Shown in pieces: positions 36,343 to 45,793 of a stretch of 64,000 nt of DNA. The notes under the pieces were generated by a model. The model searched no databases and was not told the origin of the DNA. It saw only the letters and a program-made list of their open reading frames with translations. The DNA comes from UBA5239 sp031548025. GTDB taxonomy: Bacteria; Verrucomicrobiota; Lentisphaeria; Victivallales; Victivallaceae. Within the stretch, counting starts at the first letter, position 1. Each line of letters begins with the position of its first letter. The translations under genes were made by a program, and so were the position numbers. Location: contig JAVBRM010000114.1 of NCBI GenBank assembly GCA_031548025.1, positions 1-64,000 of the forward strand, in the 5' to 3' direction.

Positions 36343-37863
36343 TTATGTTGTATAGTTTATAACCAGTATTTGCGTGGTTTCGGCGGTCACCGGGGCGAAA
36401 TTGGAACGCCGCAGGCCGGGGACCCAGAGAATGCCGCCGCCGGGGATTTTCAAAACTCTCAAGGCGGCTTTTTCCCGGGCCTTCAACTTGGCGTCCAGCG
36501 CCAGTTTTGCGATTTTTTTGTGATGGCTTTGTCCGAACGGGATCATGGTATCGCCGGGGTGAGGGGCGGTAATTTCGAGTTCATCCGGGATCAGTGCGGC
36601 ATCGAAGCGGATGCCGGACAGGGTGGGGCGCTCTGTCCCCAGAGCGCCGTTCACTTCGGCTTGTCTATCGGGTTCGCCTTCGGAATACAGGATATTTAAT
36701 TCGAGGTGAACGGCTGTCTGAGGATAGACAGCCCTACCTTGAGTTCCCCAGGCGACGGAAAATCCGGCCAGTTGCGGATGGTTTCGCCAATTCCACAATA
36801 CAGGTTCGAATTCCGGTCTGACCCGGGGCCTCAACCAGACTTCGTCGCGGTCGAAACATAATTCGAAATCATCATTCAGATGAAGAATCCGGGTTTCGGT
36901 GGAGTCCGTATTGAGCTGCGCGGCAAAACGTTCCATGGCAAAGTGATCGGGCAGGTAATCCCCGTAGCCCAGCAGTTCGAACCAGCGGCGAAGCAATCGC
37001 GGCAACAATGCCGGGTGGGTTTTCCGCCAGAAACTCAACGGCGCGGCTTCTCCGGTCAGGTTGGCGTTTGCCAACAGTCCGGCGGTCTGCTCGATGAAAT
37101 CGGCGTCCTGTTCCAAGGCCGCCGCCGCCTGAATCAGGCCTTTCTCCGCCGGGGGGAAACTCCGGTACCACTGCGGCAGTAATTGGTTGCGCAGGAAATT
37201 GCGCTGGTAATGTTCTTCGGTGTTGGTACTGTCGACACGCCAGTCGGCGATGCCGGAACCGCGCAGAAATTCTTCGATATCCTCTCGGCTGAAGTCGAGC
37301 AGGGGACGCTCAAAAGTGACATTGCCGTATTGCCAGCGCCGCCGCATGGAACTGAGCCCCGAAACATTGGAGCCGCGGGCCAGCCGGATCAACAGGTTTT
37401 CTGCCCGGTCGCCGGCATGGTGCCCCAGCAACACCCGGATCGGGCCGTTTGCGGCGAGCTGAGTCCAGGCGCGGAGCCGGAGGCGGCGGGCGGCGGCTTC
37501 GACGTTTTCGCCTGGCAGAAGATTGCCGGGGACATCCAGGGTGATTTCCTGGAGTTCAATGCCGCGGGCACTGCAGAACTCCCGGCACCAAAGCGCGTCC
37601 CGCCGGGATTCTTCGCCGCGAATGCCGTGTTCAAAATGTATTGCCCGGACTTTTGGGTGGGCCTCATGCGCCAGCACCAGCAGGGCGGTGCTGTCCGCTC
37701 CGCCGCTGAAACCAACATATAACGGTCCGTTTTCCGGGGAATCGGTTAAGGGGAATTTTAAACCACGGAAACCACGGAAATTCACGGAAGGAGATGCGAC
37801 GGGCTGTTTGCTCTTCGTTCCTCTTCCGTGGTTTCCGTGTATTCCGTGGTTCAAAATTTTCAT
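36343..37863 (-). CDS. tilS: tRNA(Ile)-lysidine synthase
   Basis: TilS attaches lysine to C34 of the CAU-anticodon tRNA(Ile), using ATP. The PP-loop GFSGGADSTALL, HFEHGIRGEESRRDALWCREF and LLGHHAGDRAENLLIRLARG are diagnostic. The N-domain is followed by a long C-terminal region typical of bacterial TilS (ITAPHPGDTMIPFGQSHHKKI). As drawn (506 aa) the protein begins MKILNHGIHGNHGRG, which is translation of a CCACGGAA repeat, so the real start may be a downstream codon such as the GTG in SVNFRG, about 30 residues later. The gene is essential in most bacteria. Confidence 0.9.
   Translation of the reverse strand: MKILNHGIHGNHGRGTKSKQPVASPSVNFRGFRGLKFPLTDSPENGPLYVGFSGGADSTALLVLAHEAHPKVRAIHFEHGIRGEESRRDALWCREFCSARGIELQEITLDVPGNLLPGENVEAAARRLRLRAWTQLAANGPIRVLLGHHAGDRAENLLIRLARGSNVSGLSSMRRRWQYGNVTFERPLLDFSREDIEEFLRGSGIADWRVDSTNTEEHYQRNFLRNQLLPQWYRSFPPAEKGLIQAAAALEQDADFIEQTAGLLANANLTGEAAPLSFWRKTHPALLPRLLRRWFELLGYGDYLPDHFAMERFAAQLNTDSTETRILHLNDDFELCFDRDEVWLRPRVRPEFEPVLWNWRNHPQLAGFSVAWGTQGRAVYPQTAVHLELNILYSEGEPDRQAEVNGALGTERPTLSGIRFDAALIPDELEITAPHPGDTMIPFGQSHHKKIAKLALDAKLKAREKAALRVLKIPGGGILWVPGLRRSNFAPVTAETTQILVINYTT
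37759..37853. repeat. CCACGGAA-type inverted repeat overlapping the 5' end of tilS
   Basis: Words of the form ACCACGGAA and ATTCACGGAA occur in tandem at 37759-37790, and their complements (CTTCCGTGG, TTTCCGTG, ATTCCGTGG) at 37823-37853, around a spacer of about 30 bases. The whole can fold as a hairpin. It lies in the first 35 codons of the tilS frame. Confidence 0.75.
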
Positions 37864-37980
37864 TGTCCGATTACGTTTTCCGGGGTTAATTTCAGATTAA
37901 TCTTCATACTCCGATTGATTTTATTGATTTTCAGCTATACTATATACGACAATAATTATAATTACAAAAAGGAAATATCT

Positions 37981-38580
37981 ATGTTTAAGATTGTTGCTGC
38001 CACCTCGAATAAACATAAGCTGGATGAATTCAGGGAATTGTTGAAAGACCAGAATGTGGAGATCGTGGGGCTGGACAGCTATCCGGAAATGCCGCCGATT
38101 GAAGAAACCGGCTCGACTTTCAAGGAAAACGCCGAGATCAAGGCGCTGGCCGCGACCAAATACTGCGATCTTCCCTCTTTTGCCGATGATTCCGGGTTGG
38201 AAATTGAAGCTTTGAACGGCGCCCCCGGATTGTACTCGGCGCGTTACGCCGACACACCCGCCGCCAGAATCGAGCGGGTGCTCAACGAAATGAAAGGGCA
38301 GACCAACCGCAAGGCCCGCTTCGTCTGCTGTTTGTCCATAGCCGGTAACGGTGAAATCATCGATACCTTCGAAGGCGAAGTCCGCGGCCGGATCATCGAG
38401 GAACCGCGCGGTGAGGCCGGTTTCGGTTACGATCCGATTTTCGTGCCGGACGGCTACGAACAGACTTTTGCCGAAATGTCCGAAGAATTGAAAAATAAGA
38501 TCAGCCACCGGGCCAGGGCCTGTCAGGCGGCGATTGAGTTTATCGAAGATGAAATGTCGATTCTTGACGACGATTTTTAG
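37981..38580 (+). CDS. rdgB: XTP/dITP diphosphatase (RdgB/HAM1 family)
   Basis: A 199-residue house-cleaning nucleotidase that hydrolyses XTP and dITP. The family motifs are all present: ATSNKHKLDEF at the start, ETGSTFKENAEIKA, FADDSGLEIEALNGAPGLYSARY, GEAGFGYDPIFVP and KISHRARA. The ATG at 37981 follows AAGGAAATATCT; an upstream frame extension is not needed by the family. It is divergent from tilS and overlaps the next gene by 32 bases. Confidence 0.95.
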   Translation: MFKIVAATSNKHKLDEFRELLKDQNVEIVGLDSYPEMPPIEETGSTFKENAEIKALAATKYCDLPSFADDSGLEIEALNGAPGLYSARYADTPAARIERVLNEMKGQTNRKARFVCCLSIAGNGEIIDTFEGEVRGRIIEEPRGEAGFGYDPIFVPDGYEQTFAEMSEELKNKISHRARACQAAIEFIEDEMSILDDDF

Positions 38581-39175
38581 TTTTTTCTTTCCCTTATTGC
38601 TGATGTCCATGTCGGTCGAAGCCCGGCTGGACATGAGCGAAGGGGTCTCGACCGGAAAGAGCAATGAAATCCGGTGCGATATCGCATTTGATACTTTCCG
38701 GCAGAAAGACCGCTGGATGATTGCCCGGGTCAACGGGAGTTGGAACGGGAAGAAAATTCAAATCAGCGAGCCTTTCGCCGCCGGGGTGGATAACCCGGCT
38801 AAGGCGGCGATCGCCATGTTATTGCCCTACGCCATCGAAAAACCGGATTTCAGCGATTTGCCGCAACAACCGGGAAGCCATCCGGTGCCGGAAGCGTTTG
38901 TCAATGAAGTACTGCGGCAACACGGCTTCGCCCCCGAACAAATGTCCGCCAAAGGAACGTGGACCAGAAGCGCTGAAGAATCGATTTTTGAATTGAAAGG
39001 CAAGGGCAAGGACCAATACTTGAATTACTCCATGAAATTGACGGAAACCACCCGCCAGGTCGAATTCGATTTCTCGATCACCGTCAAACTGCCTGAAAAC
39101 GACCCCTTCGCCGCCGGGCTGGAAATGAAAAAATCCGGCAAAGGCCGGATCTCCGTGCGACATCGTGATAGGTGA
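38549..39175 (+). CDS. small secreted protein of unknown function
   Basis: A 208-residue protein starting MKCRFLTTIFSFFFPLLLMSMSVEA, a clear signal peptide, overlapping the end of rdgB by 32 bases. The mature part has alternating strands (DIAFDTFRQKDRWMIARVNGSW, YLNYSMKLTETTRQVEFDFSITV) and no cysteines or known motif. It is probably an envelope protein. No family is recognised. Confidence 0.7.
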   Translation: MKCRFLTTIFSFFFPLLLMSMSVEARLDMSEGVSTGKSNEIRCDIAFDTFRQKDRWMIARVNGSWNGKKIQISEPFAAGVDNPAKAAIAMLLPYAIEKPDFSDLPQQPGSHPVPEAFVNEVLRQHGFAPEQMSAKGTWTRSAEESIFELKGKGKDQYLNYSMKLTETTRQVEFDFSITVKLPENDPFAAGLEMKKSGKGRISVRHRDR

Positions 39176-39186
39176 TGTCAGATGTT

Positions 39187-39996
39187 TCAGTTGAAAATCT
39201 GGTCGCGGTGCTTCTGGAGCCAGATCCAGAAGCTGGCCGGTGAGGAAAATCCTAACTCATAGGCTATTTCATTTTGTCGCAGACCATGGGTGAGGGCGTT
39301 TCGAACGTACTTGATGCGGGTTTCGATGATGAAATCGCGAATGGTGCTTCCGGTTTCATCGCGAAAACGCTGTGCGAGATAAGTTTGGGAGTAGCCGAAC
39401 ATCTTTCCGAGGTGGGTATTGCTGCAATCCCGTCCGTTCATTCGCTGAATGTAATCGCAGACCGATAGAATTTTTGAACTTAATTTGCTGTTTTTTCCTG
39501 GGGAAAATTCAAGCTCGTATGCGATTTCCGAAAATGCCAGATTCAGTGTTTGAACCAGCATTTCACGTTCATGAATACCTTTAGTGCGGGTGAATGCCGC
39601 CCATTTGCGGGTTATCAGCGCGGAAATATCCTTCTCCAAAAATACGACATTGGAGACCAGATGATAATTGCCCTCAAAGTTGGTTTGCAAAACACTGAAA
39701 CCAAAGTTGGCATCATAAGCGCTGCCTAAAAGATGAGTGAGATTGGTATCACATTTGCGGTAACCGTTGGAATGGGGAACCCATCCGTCGATGAGTATGA
39801 GGTCGCCCGGTTGTATTTGGTAGACTTCTCCGTTGAGCATAGTCTCACTGCTTCCGCCAAGCGCCAGAAGCAATTCATGTTGCGGATGGCTGCTGGGGTC
39901 AAATGAATCGGAATTTGCTTTGCCCGGAATTCCCTCGAAAGGAATTATTCTTTTGATTCCACTACGCAATCTCGCGTATATTTCTTTATTGTCCAT
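39187..39996 (-). CDS. AraC-family transcriptional regulator (cupin type)
   Basis: A 269-residue regulator. An N-terminal cupin-like domain (HPQHELLLALGGSSETMLNGE, YQIQPGDLILIDGWVPHSNG) binds the effector; the C-terminal part carries the two AraC helix-turn-helix motifs (THLGKMFGYSQTYLAQRFRDETG and QNEIAYELGFSSPASFWIWLQKH). It is divergent from the prepilin and DUF4838 genes and probably controls them. Confidence 0.9.
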   Translation of the reverse strand: MDNKEIYARLRSGIKRIIPFEGIPGKANSDSFDPSSHPQHELLLALGGSSETMLNGEVYQIQPGDLILIDGWVPHSNGYRKCDTNLTHLLGSAYDANFGFSVLQTNFEGNYHLVSNVVFLEKDISALITRKWAAFTRTKGIHEREMLVQTLNLAFSEIAYELEFSPGKNSKLSSKILSVCDYIQRMNGRDCSNTHLGKMFGYSQTYLAQRFRDETGSTIRDFIIETRIKYVRNALTHGLRQNEIAYELGFSSPASFWIWLQKHRDQIFN

Positions 39997-40117
39997 GAAA
40001 AGTAGATTTGATATATTTTTCGCAGTTTATATAGATTGATAATACCGTATTTTTGATATATAATAATTGCTGATATGGAATTTGTCAAGCCAGATATAAC
40101 AATGGAGAAGATGAACT

Positions 40118-40879
40118 ATGAAGATGGGGTCTCTCAGGTTTACTCTTATTGAGCTTCTCATTACGATTGCCATCATCGCTATTCTCGCGGCCATGCTCCT
40201 GCCCGCTTTGGGCAAGGCGAAGAGCAAGGGGCATAAGATCAACTGTATGGGCAATCTCAGGCAAATCGGCCAGGCGGTTACTTCCTATGGCATGGACAAC
40301 GATGATCTGGTACTTCCTGTTGGCGGAGACCGCCGCGGCTTGGGCGGAACTTCCCGCATGCACTGGTCCTACTACGCCCGTTTTCATATCGGGGTCAATG
40401 TGGACAATCCAGACGTCAGTACCAATTACGCGGAAAACGTTCCCCTGAAATACCAAAACGGAATCATGAAATGCCCTGTCACGAAACTCGGGGTATCGTC
40501 ATTCGGGTATATCAGTTACGGGATGATGAGATATTTCATCGGCGGTATCGATACCGACGAATCCAATTACACCCGCGGGAAAAAATTCGGAGATATCAGC
40601 CTGCCGTCCCAGAAAGCCTATCTGATTGATTCGGTTTTTCCAACAGACGATGCATCCAGCTCCTCCTGGATAAATAAAGATATCATGTCCCCGATCCGGC
40701 ATGGAATCTATACGGTTTTTAATACCGGGGACTATGCCAGCAGAGCCAGGCATGGCGGCAGTTCCAATGTCTTTTTCCCGGATGGACACGTGGAAAATAT
40801 CACAGCGAGCGAACTGGCAGCCAGGCGGGAAGGCGACGTGTGGAATTCTGTGATGTACGGCAAGAAAGGATTAAGATGA
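40118..40879 (+). CDS. prepilin-type N-terminal methylation domain protein (AraC/DUF4838 locus)
   Basis: A 253-residue pseudopilin-like protein: leader MKMGSLR, then FTLIELLITIAIIAIL, CMGNLRQIGQAVTSYGMD and the block RHGGSSNVFFPDGH with exactly nine residues between His and Asp-Gly. Arg stands where Gly is expected before FTLIE. GGAGAAG precedes the ATG. The DUF4838 gene follows after 34 bases. Confidence 0.85.
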   Translation: MKMGSLRFTLIELLITIAIIAILAAMLLPALGKAKSKGHKINCMGNLRQIGQAVTSYGMDNDDLVLPVGGDRRGLGGTSRMHWSYYARFHIGVNVDNPDVSTNYAENVPLKYQNGIMKCPVTKLGVSSFGYISYGMMRYFIGGIDTDESNYTRGKKFGDISLPSQKAYLIDSVFPTDDASSSSWINKDIMSPIRHGIYTVFNTGDYASRARHGGSSNVFFPDGHVENITASELAARREGDVWNSVMYGKKGLR

Positions 40880-40913
40880 TTTTAATTCTCATACAAATAA
40901 TCGAAGGGATCAT

Positions 40914-43853
40914 ATGAAAAAAATTTTTCTGACGGGATTGATCGTGGCCGTGGCCGCGATTCAGGCTTTCGCCCTGACACTGGTAAACGACGGCAAATGC
41001 GATTACGACATTGTGATCCGCTCCGATGCTCCGGAGAATACCCGTTATGCCGCTTCTGAACTTGAGACATATCTGAAAAAAGCCGCTGGCGCGACGGTGA
41101 AAACCCTGAATGTAAAGGCTCAGGGGCGTAAGGCAATCTATGTAGGCGGTCATCCCGAATTGCCGAAAACGGCCGAATTCGATCCTGAAAAATATAATGG
41201 CAGCGAACGTTTCCGGATCGTCGAACTCGCCGGCAACGATCTGGCTATCATGGGTGCCGACTGCGATGTGAATCCGGTTTCACGCAAAGATGCCGATTTT
41301 GGGTTACTGTTCGGCGTATATGAGTTTATTGAGCGTTTTCTCGGCGTCCGTTGGTATGCGCCGGGCGAATTCGGTGAATGCTATGAGAAGAAATCGGTGG
41401 TCGAGGTGGCGGGGCTTCCCATCGAAATCACCCCCATTGCCTGGGCCCGCATGTTCTGGCCATATATCTGGAATGAGTTCGATCAAAAGGATGCGGCTCC
41501 GTTCAACCGGCGTCTGCGCGCCTTTGGACTGCGTGACGGTTGCGCCAACCATTCGATGATGGATATGTATTTTTACATCAAGGACAGCAAGCCTGAACTC
41601 TTTGCGCTTGAAACCGATGGCAAAAGCCGCAACCAGGGGCGTTTCAAGCCGGGGACAAGCCCCGAAGACCGTCAATGGGCACGCTACCCGCAATACTGTT
41701 TCAGCAACCCGGAGACGGTCAAAGCCTACTGCGATTTTATCGACGCCGTGTATGAGAACCGCCCCGAAGGAAAACTCTGGCGTAATTATCGCCCCACGAA
41801 AGATGCGATCTATGTGGTCCCGGATGACAACTACACTACCGAACCGTGTTATTGTCCCGATTGCAAAAAGCTGATACGGAACAACGCCGGACGCGCTTCA
41901 ATGTCTCCGCTGGTTTGGGGATTCGTCAAGCAGATCGCGGAGTGGGCCAAGCAGAAATATCCGGACAAAAAGATTATGACTTTGGCTTATGAGTCATATT
42001 ATCTGCCGCCCGATTTTGAACTGCCGGACAATGTGGTGGTCCAGATATGCGTCAATCCGTACATCATCTATCATGGCGCCAAACAGTTCCGCGACGCCTT
42101 CGGCACGACCTTGAAAGCTTGGAGTACGAAGGTTAATGAGATTTCGGTCTGGCATTATCTCACGCCATACGATGATATTCCGTATGCCATGCCGCATATC
42201 ATGGATCAATGGTTCCGGGATTATCCCAAAGTAAAATCGGTTTTCCTGGAACTGAACGATACCGCTTTGCGCAAGCCGAATCTCCCGCGTCATCCCAGTC
42301 ACCAGGCTCGCGGAGTGAACGATCTTCCGCAATCGCACCTGAATATCTATTTCGCCATGAAAAGTCTGGCCGGATGCCGTGTTGATGTGGATGCGGAACT
42401 TGAACTTTATTATAAGCTCTTTTATGGCCCGGCCTCTGTTCCGATGAAACGTTTTTACGATTGTTCCATCAAGGCATGGGAAAATGTCGGTTCTGTTGCC
42501 GGCGGAGATTCCGGGTATCCCAAGTTTTCCGGCAAAGAACTTTATGAACAGATTTATAATAAAGATATTGTCAAAACTATGCGTGACAGTATCAATGAGG
42601 CCAAAGAACTTGCACCGGCGGATTCCATTTATCAAAAGCGTCTGGCTTGGATCGAAGATGGGTTTTTTAAGCAATTTTCCACTGCCGCGGAAGCGTACTT
42701 TACCGAGAGCAGCAGGTCGAAAGAATTAATTCTTTCCGACTTGGGAAAAGCACCGAAATTCGACGGCGATCTCGATGATTCTTTCTGGCAAAAGCTTACA
42801 GCTCATCAATTTGTCAAATACGACGCTCCGCTGCCCCCGCGTTTCCCGACGGAATTCAAACTGGGACTCGCAGAGGGGAAACTCTGGTTCGGAATCCGGG
42901 CGCAAGATCCGGACAGTTCATCCCAGATTGTCAATGTTCAAATTCATGACGGCGTTATTTACGAGGATGATTCAATCGAGATATTTATTCGTCCGGGGAG
43001 CGCGGAGCAGAAAAGTTTCAAAAACGTCAGCGTCAACCTGGCGGGCATCATCCTTGATTACATGGCGGGCGACCGGAAACTGGACAAGAGCTACGAATCC
43101 GGCGCCGTCGCCAAGGTCAAACGGCAGGACGGTTTTTACACCATGGTAGTCATGATTCCGCTTGACGGGCTCGGTATTGACTCAAATGTTTTCGGGCTCA
43201 ATGTCTGCAGAAATAAATACAGCGGCGTCGGCGAAAACCGCGAACGCTCCGCATGGAACTGTCCTTTCGGCAATTTCTGGAACTTTAACAACATGCCGAC
43301 AGTCCGCCTCATCGGCAAAGACGACGTGTATATGGAGGATTTCGTCAAACCGGTTTATCATGGCCAGACAGTCCAGACCCGCCCGGACGACAAATACGGC
43401 CCCCTGGTACAGAAGGGATGCCGGAAGGAAATGAAAAATGGTATTATGACTCTTTTCTATCAATTCGATGAAAGCAATCACCGTTACGACCATGGTATAT
43501 ATACGCCGGGCTCCCTGAGCAAACCCATTCCACTCAACGGAGCCCGCTTCATCGAAATACGTTTCCGCAACCCCGACGCGGGGTTAAGTCATACGATCAC
43601 CTGGAGTTACAAAGACGCTTCCGGAAAACAGCGCGGCGATTGGATGCGTTTTTGCAACAACGAGGCCCATCCGGAGTGGCGCATCAGGAAGTTTGACATT
43701 GCAAACGACGGACACAATGCGCAACAGCGAACCAAAAAGGGTGAGACAAATCCCGATCCCACAGAAATAATCGGCATTCAGATCTACAGCACCCCGCTGC
43801 GTGACAACATCGAACGGCATATCGACCTGGACTACATCCGGGTGACGAAATAA
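40914..43853 (+). CDS. secreted DUF4838 glycosidase-like protein with CBM9-like domain
   Basis: A 979-residue protein with a signal peptide (MKKIFLTGLIVAVAAIQAFA). The N-terminal part (NTRYAASELETYLKKAAGA, GLLFGVYEFIERFLGVRWYAPGEFGE) resembles the N-terminal domain of alpha-glucuronidases that precedes DUF4838, and the barrel part has the typical CxC cluster and residues (YVVPDDNYTTEPCYCPDCKK, MTLAYESYY). A CBM9-like domain follows (about 605-800: KAPKFDGDLDDSFWQKL, YEDDSIEIFIRPGS) and a final beta-sandwich. It likely acts on a uronic-acid or related glycan outside the cytoplasm; catalytic residues cannot be assigned with confidence. Confidence 0.8.
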   Translation: MKKIFLTGLIVAVAAIQAFALTLVNDGKCDYDIVIRSDAPENTRYAASELETYLKKAAGATVKTLNVKAQGRKAIYVGGHPELPKTAEFDPEKYNGSERFRIVELAGNDLAIMGADCDVNPVSRKDADFGLLFGVYEFIERFLGVRWYAPGEFGECYEKKSVVEVAGLPIEITPIAWARMFWPYIWNEFDQKDAAPFNRRLRAFGLRDGCANHSMMDMYFYIKDSKPELFALETDGKSRNQGRFKPGTSPEDRQWARYPQYCFSNPETVKAYCDFIDAVYENRPEGKLWRNYRPTKDAIYVVPDDNYTTEPCYCPDCKKLIRNNAGRASMSPLVWGFVKQIAEWAKQKYPDKKIMTLAYESYYLPPDFELPDNVVVQICVNPYIIYHGAKQFRDAFGTTLKAWSTKVNEISVWHYLTPYDDIPYAMPHIMDQWFRDYPKVKSVFLELNDTALRKPNLPRHPSHQARGVNDLPQSHLNIYFAMKSLAGCRVDVDAELELYYKLFYGPASVPMKRFYDCSIKAWENVGSVAGGDSGYPKFSGKELYEQIYNKDIVKTMRDSINEAKELAPADSIYQKRLAWIEDGFFKQFSTAAEAYFTESSRSKELILSDLGKAPKFDGDLDDSFWQKLTAHQFVKYDAPLPPRFPTEFKLGLAEGKLWFGIRAQDPDSSSQIVNVQIHDGVIYEDDSIEIFIRPGSAEQKSFKNVSVNLAGIILDYMAGDRKLDKSYESGAVAKVKRQDGFYTMVVMIPLDGLGIDSNVFGLNVCRNKYSGVGENRERSAWNCPFGNFWNFNNMPTVRLIGKDDVYMEDFVKPVYHGQTVQTRPDDKYGPLVQKGCRKEMKNGIMTLFYQFDESNHRYDHGIYTPGSLSKPIPLNGARFIEIRFRNPDAGLSHTITWSYKDASGKQRGDWMRFCNNEAHPEWRIRKFDIANDGHNAQQRTKKGETNPDPTEIIGIQIYSTPLRDNIERHIDLDYIRVTK

Positions 43854-43940
43854 AACTCTGTGACGACTCCAATCCGGCAGGTCGGACAAGTCGCTTAAGG
43901 GACAAGTCGGATTGGAAACATAAGGCTGGGCCGGGTTATC

Positions 43941-43964
43941 TTGCGACGCAGTGATAGATGGTTT
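43941..43964 (+). repeat. 24-bp direct repeat, left copy
   Basis: Begins TTGCGACGCAGTGATAG and matches 21 of 24 bases of 45799-45822 in the same orientation. Read on the minus strand it encodes IYHCVAR followed by a stop, like the C-terminus of the heparinase-like gene (TYHCIAR, stop). It flanks one side of the nucleotidyltransferase module. Confidence 0.6.
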
Positions 43965-43970
43965 TATGAT

Positions 43971-44729
43971 TTACTCGAACATAGTTCTCAGTGTATCGCG
44001 ATACAGCTGTAACGTATCGACATCAAGTCGCAAGGACTGCCCTATTGCTCGCCATTCATGATTTTCATCACTGAATAATGCAATAAAGCGAGCCATATCA
44101 ACTTTAATTCGTAGCGGAACTTCTATTTTCGTAGCGGAAGAAATAATTCCAAGTAACCGGAATATGTCATTCCGGTGTTTGCGAATATCTTCGCTCCGGA
44201 CCTTGTCGGGGGTTCTGCTTTTTTCATCCAGCAGATTGAGATATGCGGCGGCTTTGAATATAATCAAGCCTTCGGTAGATAAGCAGGGAATCCCTTGGAT
44301 CATAACCCGGTGATTTCGAGCAAAATCATAATATTCTGTTTCCAAAATGATTGCAGACATGCTTTTTACATACTCATCGTCAGTCAGTCTGGTATATGTC
44401 AATGATTCGTCTGCTTGCAAAAGATTGCGGCTCAAAAGTTCAATTTGCGGTGGATAAGATTTGTTCTCCGGTTCAACGAAACGATAAAAATGTCTTGCAT
44501 CATCCTGACTGGTGTAGCATTGATAATTTCCCGAACGGATAAATGCATGAAAACGATTGGCAAATTCCCGGCTCATGCTTTCAAGAAGAATCAGAATATC
44601 GATATCCTTGGTAACTCGAAATCCGCCGCTCTCTATAAAGGTTAATTCGCAGGCTGTTCCGCCAATCAGGATGAAATGGTCCGAAAATTCAGAAAAGTGC
44701 TCTCGAAAAAGCTCAAGTCCTCTGATCAT
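43971..44729 (-). CDS. AbiEii/nucleotidyltransferase-like protein, toxin-type partner
   Basis: A 252-residue protein with the nucleotidyltransferase signature GGTACEL followed by KDIDILILL (the metal-binding Asp pair), the layout of AbiEii-type enzymes of type IV toxin-antitoxin or abortive infection systems. These transfer nucleotides to tRNA or proteins and stop growth. Here the distance and the helical C-terminal half (LIIFKAAAYLNLLDEKSR) also fit the family. Its ATG overlaps the stop of the upstream regulator, so the pair is translationally coupled. Alternatively it may be a plain nucleotidyltransferase without toxicity. Confidence 0.75.
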   Translation of the reverse strand: MIRGLELFREHFSEFSDHFILIGGTACELTFIESGGFRVTKDIDILILLESMSREFANRFHAFIRSGNYQCYTSQDDARHFYRFVEPENKSYPPQIELLSRNLLQADESLTYTRLTDDEYVKSMSAIILETEYYDFARNHRVMIQGIPCLSTEGLIIFKAAAYLNLLDEKSRTPDKVRSEDIRKHRNDIFRLLGIISSATKIEVPLRIKVDMARFIALFSDENHEWRAIGQSLRLDVDTLQLYRDTLRTMFE

Positions 44730-45691
44730 GTTATTATCCTTTCCAGCATACGGTGTAATTCTCCCTCCACTCTTGGATCATCATCGTTTTTTAAGCTTAA
44801 ATACAACGATAACGGATCAACAAAATGTCCATCCGGACTTAATAAACACGGATTGTATTTCCATATTTCGATTTCAGGCCCTTCAAATTCCTGCTGTTCG
44901 AAACTCCCATTCTTGAACAATTTCTTATCAATTGCATAGGTTGGATAATCATTTTCGCCGAGGTTCGAATAATGGGAAAGCGCGGATATTCCTCCATAAA
45001 GCAATGAGCCGGAAATATCGCTGACCCGAATCCTCTTTTGCACCGGAGAAACCAGATGTTCCTGTGCTTTCTCCCAAAGTTCCCGGCGATTCCATAAAAA
45101 CAAGAGTGATTTACCATGCATGGCTGGAACGACTTCGGTCAACCCGACTTGTTCCAACTCCCGGACGTGACGACTCAGATATACTTTATGAACCATGAGT
45201 TTATCAAGCCAATAGCTGAAATTAACTTCCCGGCTAAGCTCGGGATGGAGCAAATAATGCAACAGGATCACCTGCGCCCAGGGAGAAAATTGCTTTTTAG
45301 GTTTGGGCATCATATCCGGAGCCTTGTCCAAAAACACATAGTCGCCCGGTAGAAAAACATGTTTGCCGGGAATAATGAATGCGATATTTTCATGAATGAG
45401 TCTTTTGAGAAATTGCTTGGAAGCTTCCGGCAAAACGAATACAAACTGCCCAGAAAAATGCTGCCGAATTAATTTGAAATGGACGATAATGTCTTGTGGT
45501 GTATATGACAGGTTATTCCGGTTTTTCCAGATGAACAATAAAAGTTCTTCTTTTAGCAATTTTACGCTGACAATCCGATATTGTCCGCTTACCATAAGGG
45601 GCATGGAAATTTGGGGTTGTTCTTCCTTTTCATCAATGGGAATACCCAGGGAATTCAAATATTCCTTCAGTTTTTTTAATAAATATTTCAT
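44726..45691 (-). CDS. AbiEi-like winged-helix regulator, antitoxin-type partner
   Basis: A 321-residue protein. A winged-helix region near 150-200 (YWLDKLMVHKVYLSRHVRELEQVGLTEV) is followed by a domain with SLLYGGISALSHYSNLGEND, EIEIWKYNPCLL and HFVDPLSLYLSLKNDDDPRV, seen in regulators paired with AbiEii-type nucleotidyltransferases. It overlaps the enzyme gene by 4 bases. A perfect inverted repeat lies between its promoter and start, as expected for self-regulation. The antitoxin role is inferred. Confidence 0.7.
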   Translation of the reverse strand: MKYLLKKLKEYLNSLGIPIDEKEEQPQISMPLMVSGQYRIVSVKLLKEELLLFIWKNRNNLSYTPQDIIVHFKLIRQHFSGQFVFVLPEASKQFLKRLIHENIAFIIPGKHVFLPGDYVFLDKAPDMMPKPKKQFSPWAQVILLHYLLHPELSREVNFSYWLDKLMVHKVYLSRHVRELEQVGLTEVVPAMHGKSLLFLWNRRELWEKAQEHLVSPVQKRIRVSDISGSLLYGGISALSHYSNLGENDYPTYAIDKKLFKNGSFEQQEFEGPEIEIWKYNPCLLSPDGHFVDPLSLYLSLKNDDDPRVEGELHRMLERIIT

Positions 45692-45709
45692 AGGTCATTA
45701 CCTCAATAA

Positions 45710-45754
45710 AATGTAACTTTACTATAAGTTACATTGAAAAAGTAACTTTGTCAA
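45710..45754 (-). promoter_or_regulatory. promoter and operator of the nucleotidyltransferase module
   Basis: AATGTAACTT and its complement AAGTTACATT (45710-45719 and 45726-45735) form a perfect 10-bp inverted repeat around six bases. A further half-site AGTAACTT lies at 45741, and a consensus -35 TTGACA on the minus strand at 45749-45754. The likely -10 falls inside the palindrome, so binding would block transcription. GAGGTAATGACC is the ribosome site. Confidence 0.6.
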
Positions 45755-45793
45755 GTTAAAGTGTAATTTTAAGCCGTGACGTACAGAGACAGA

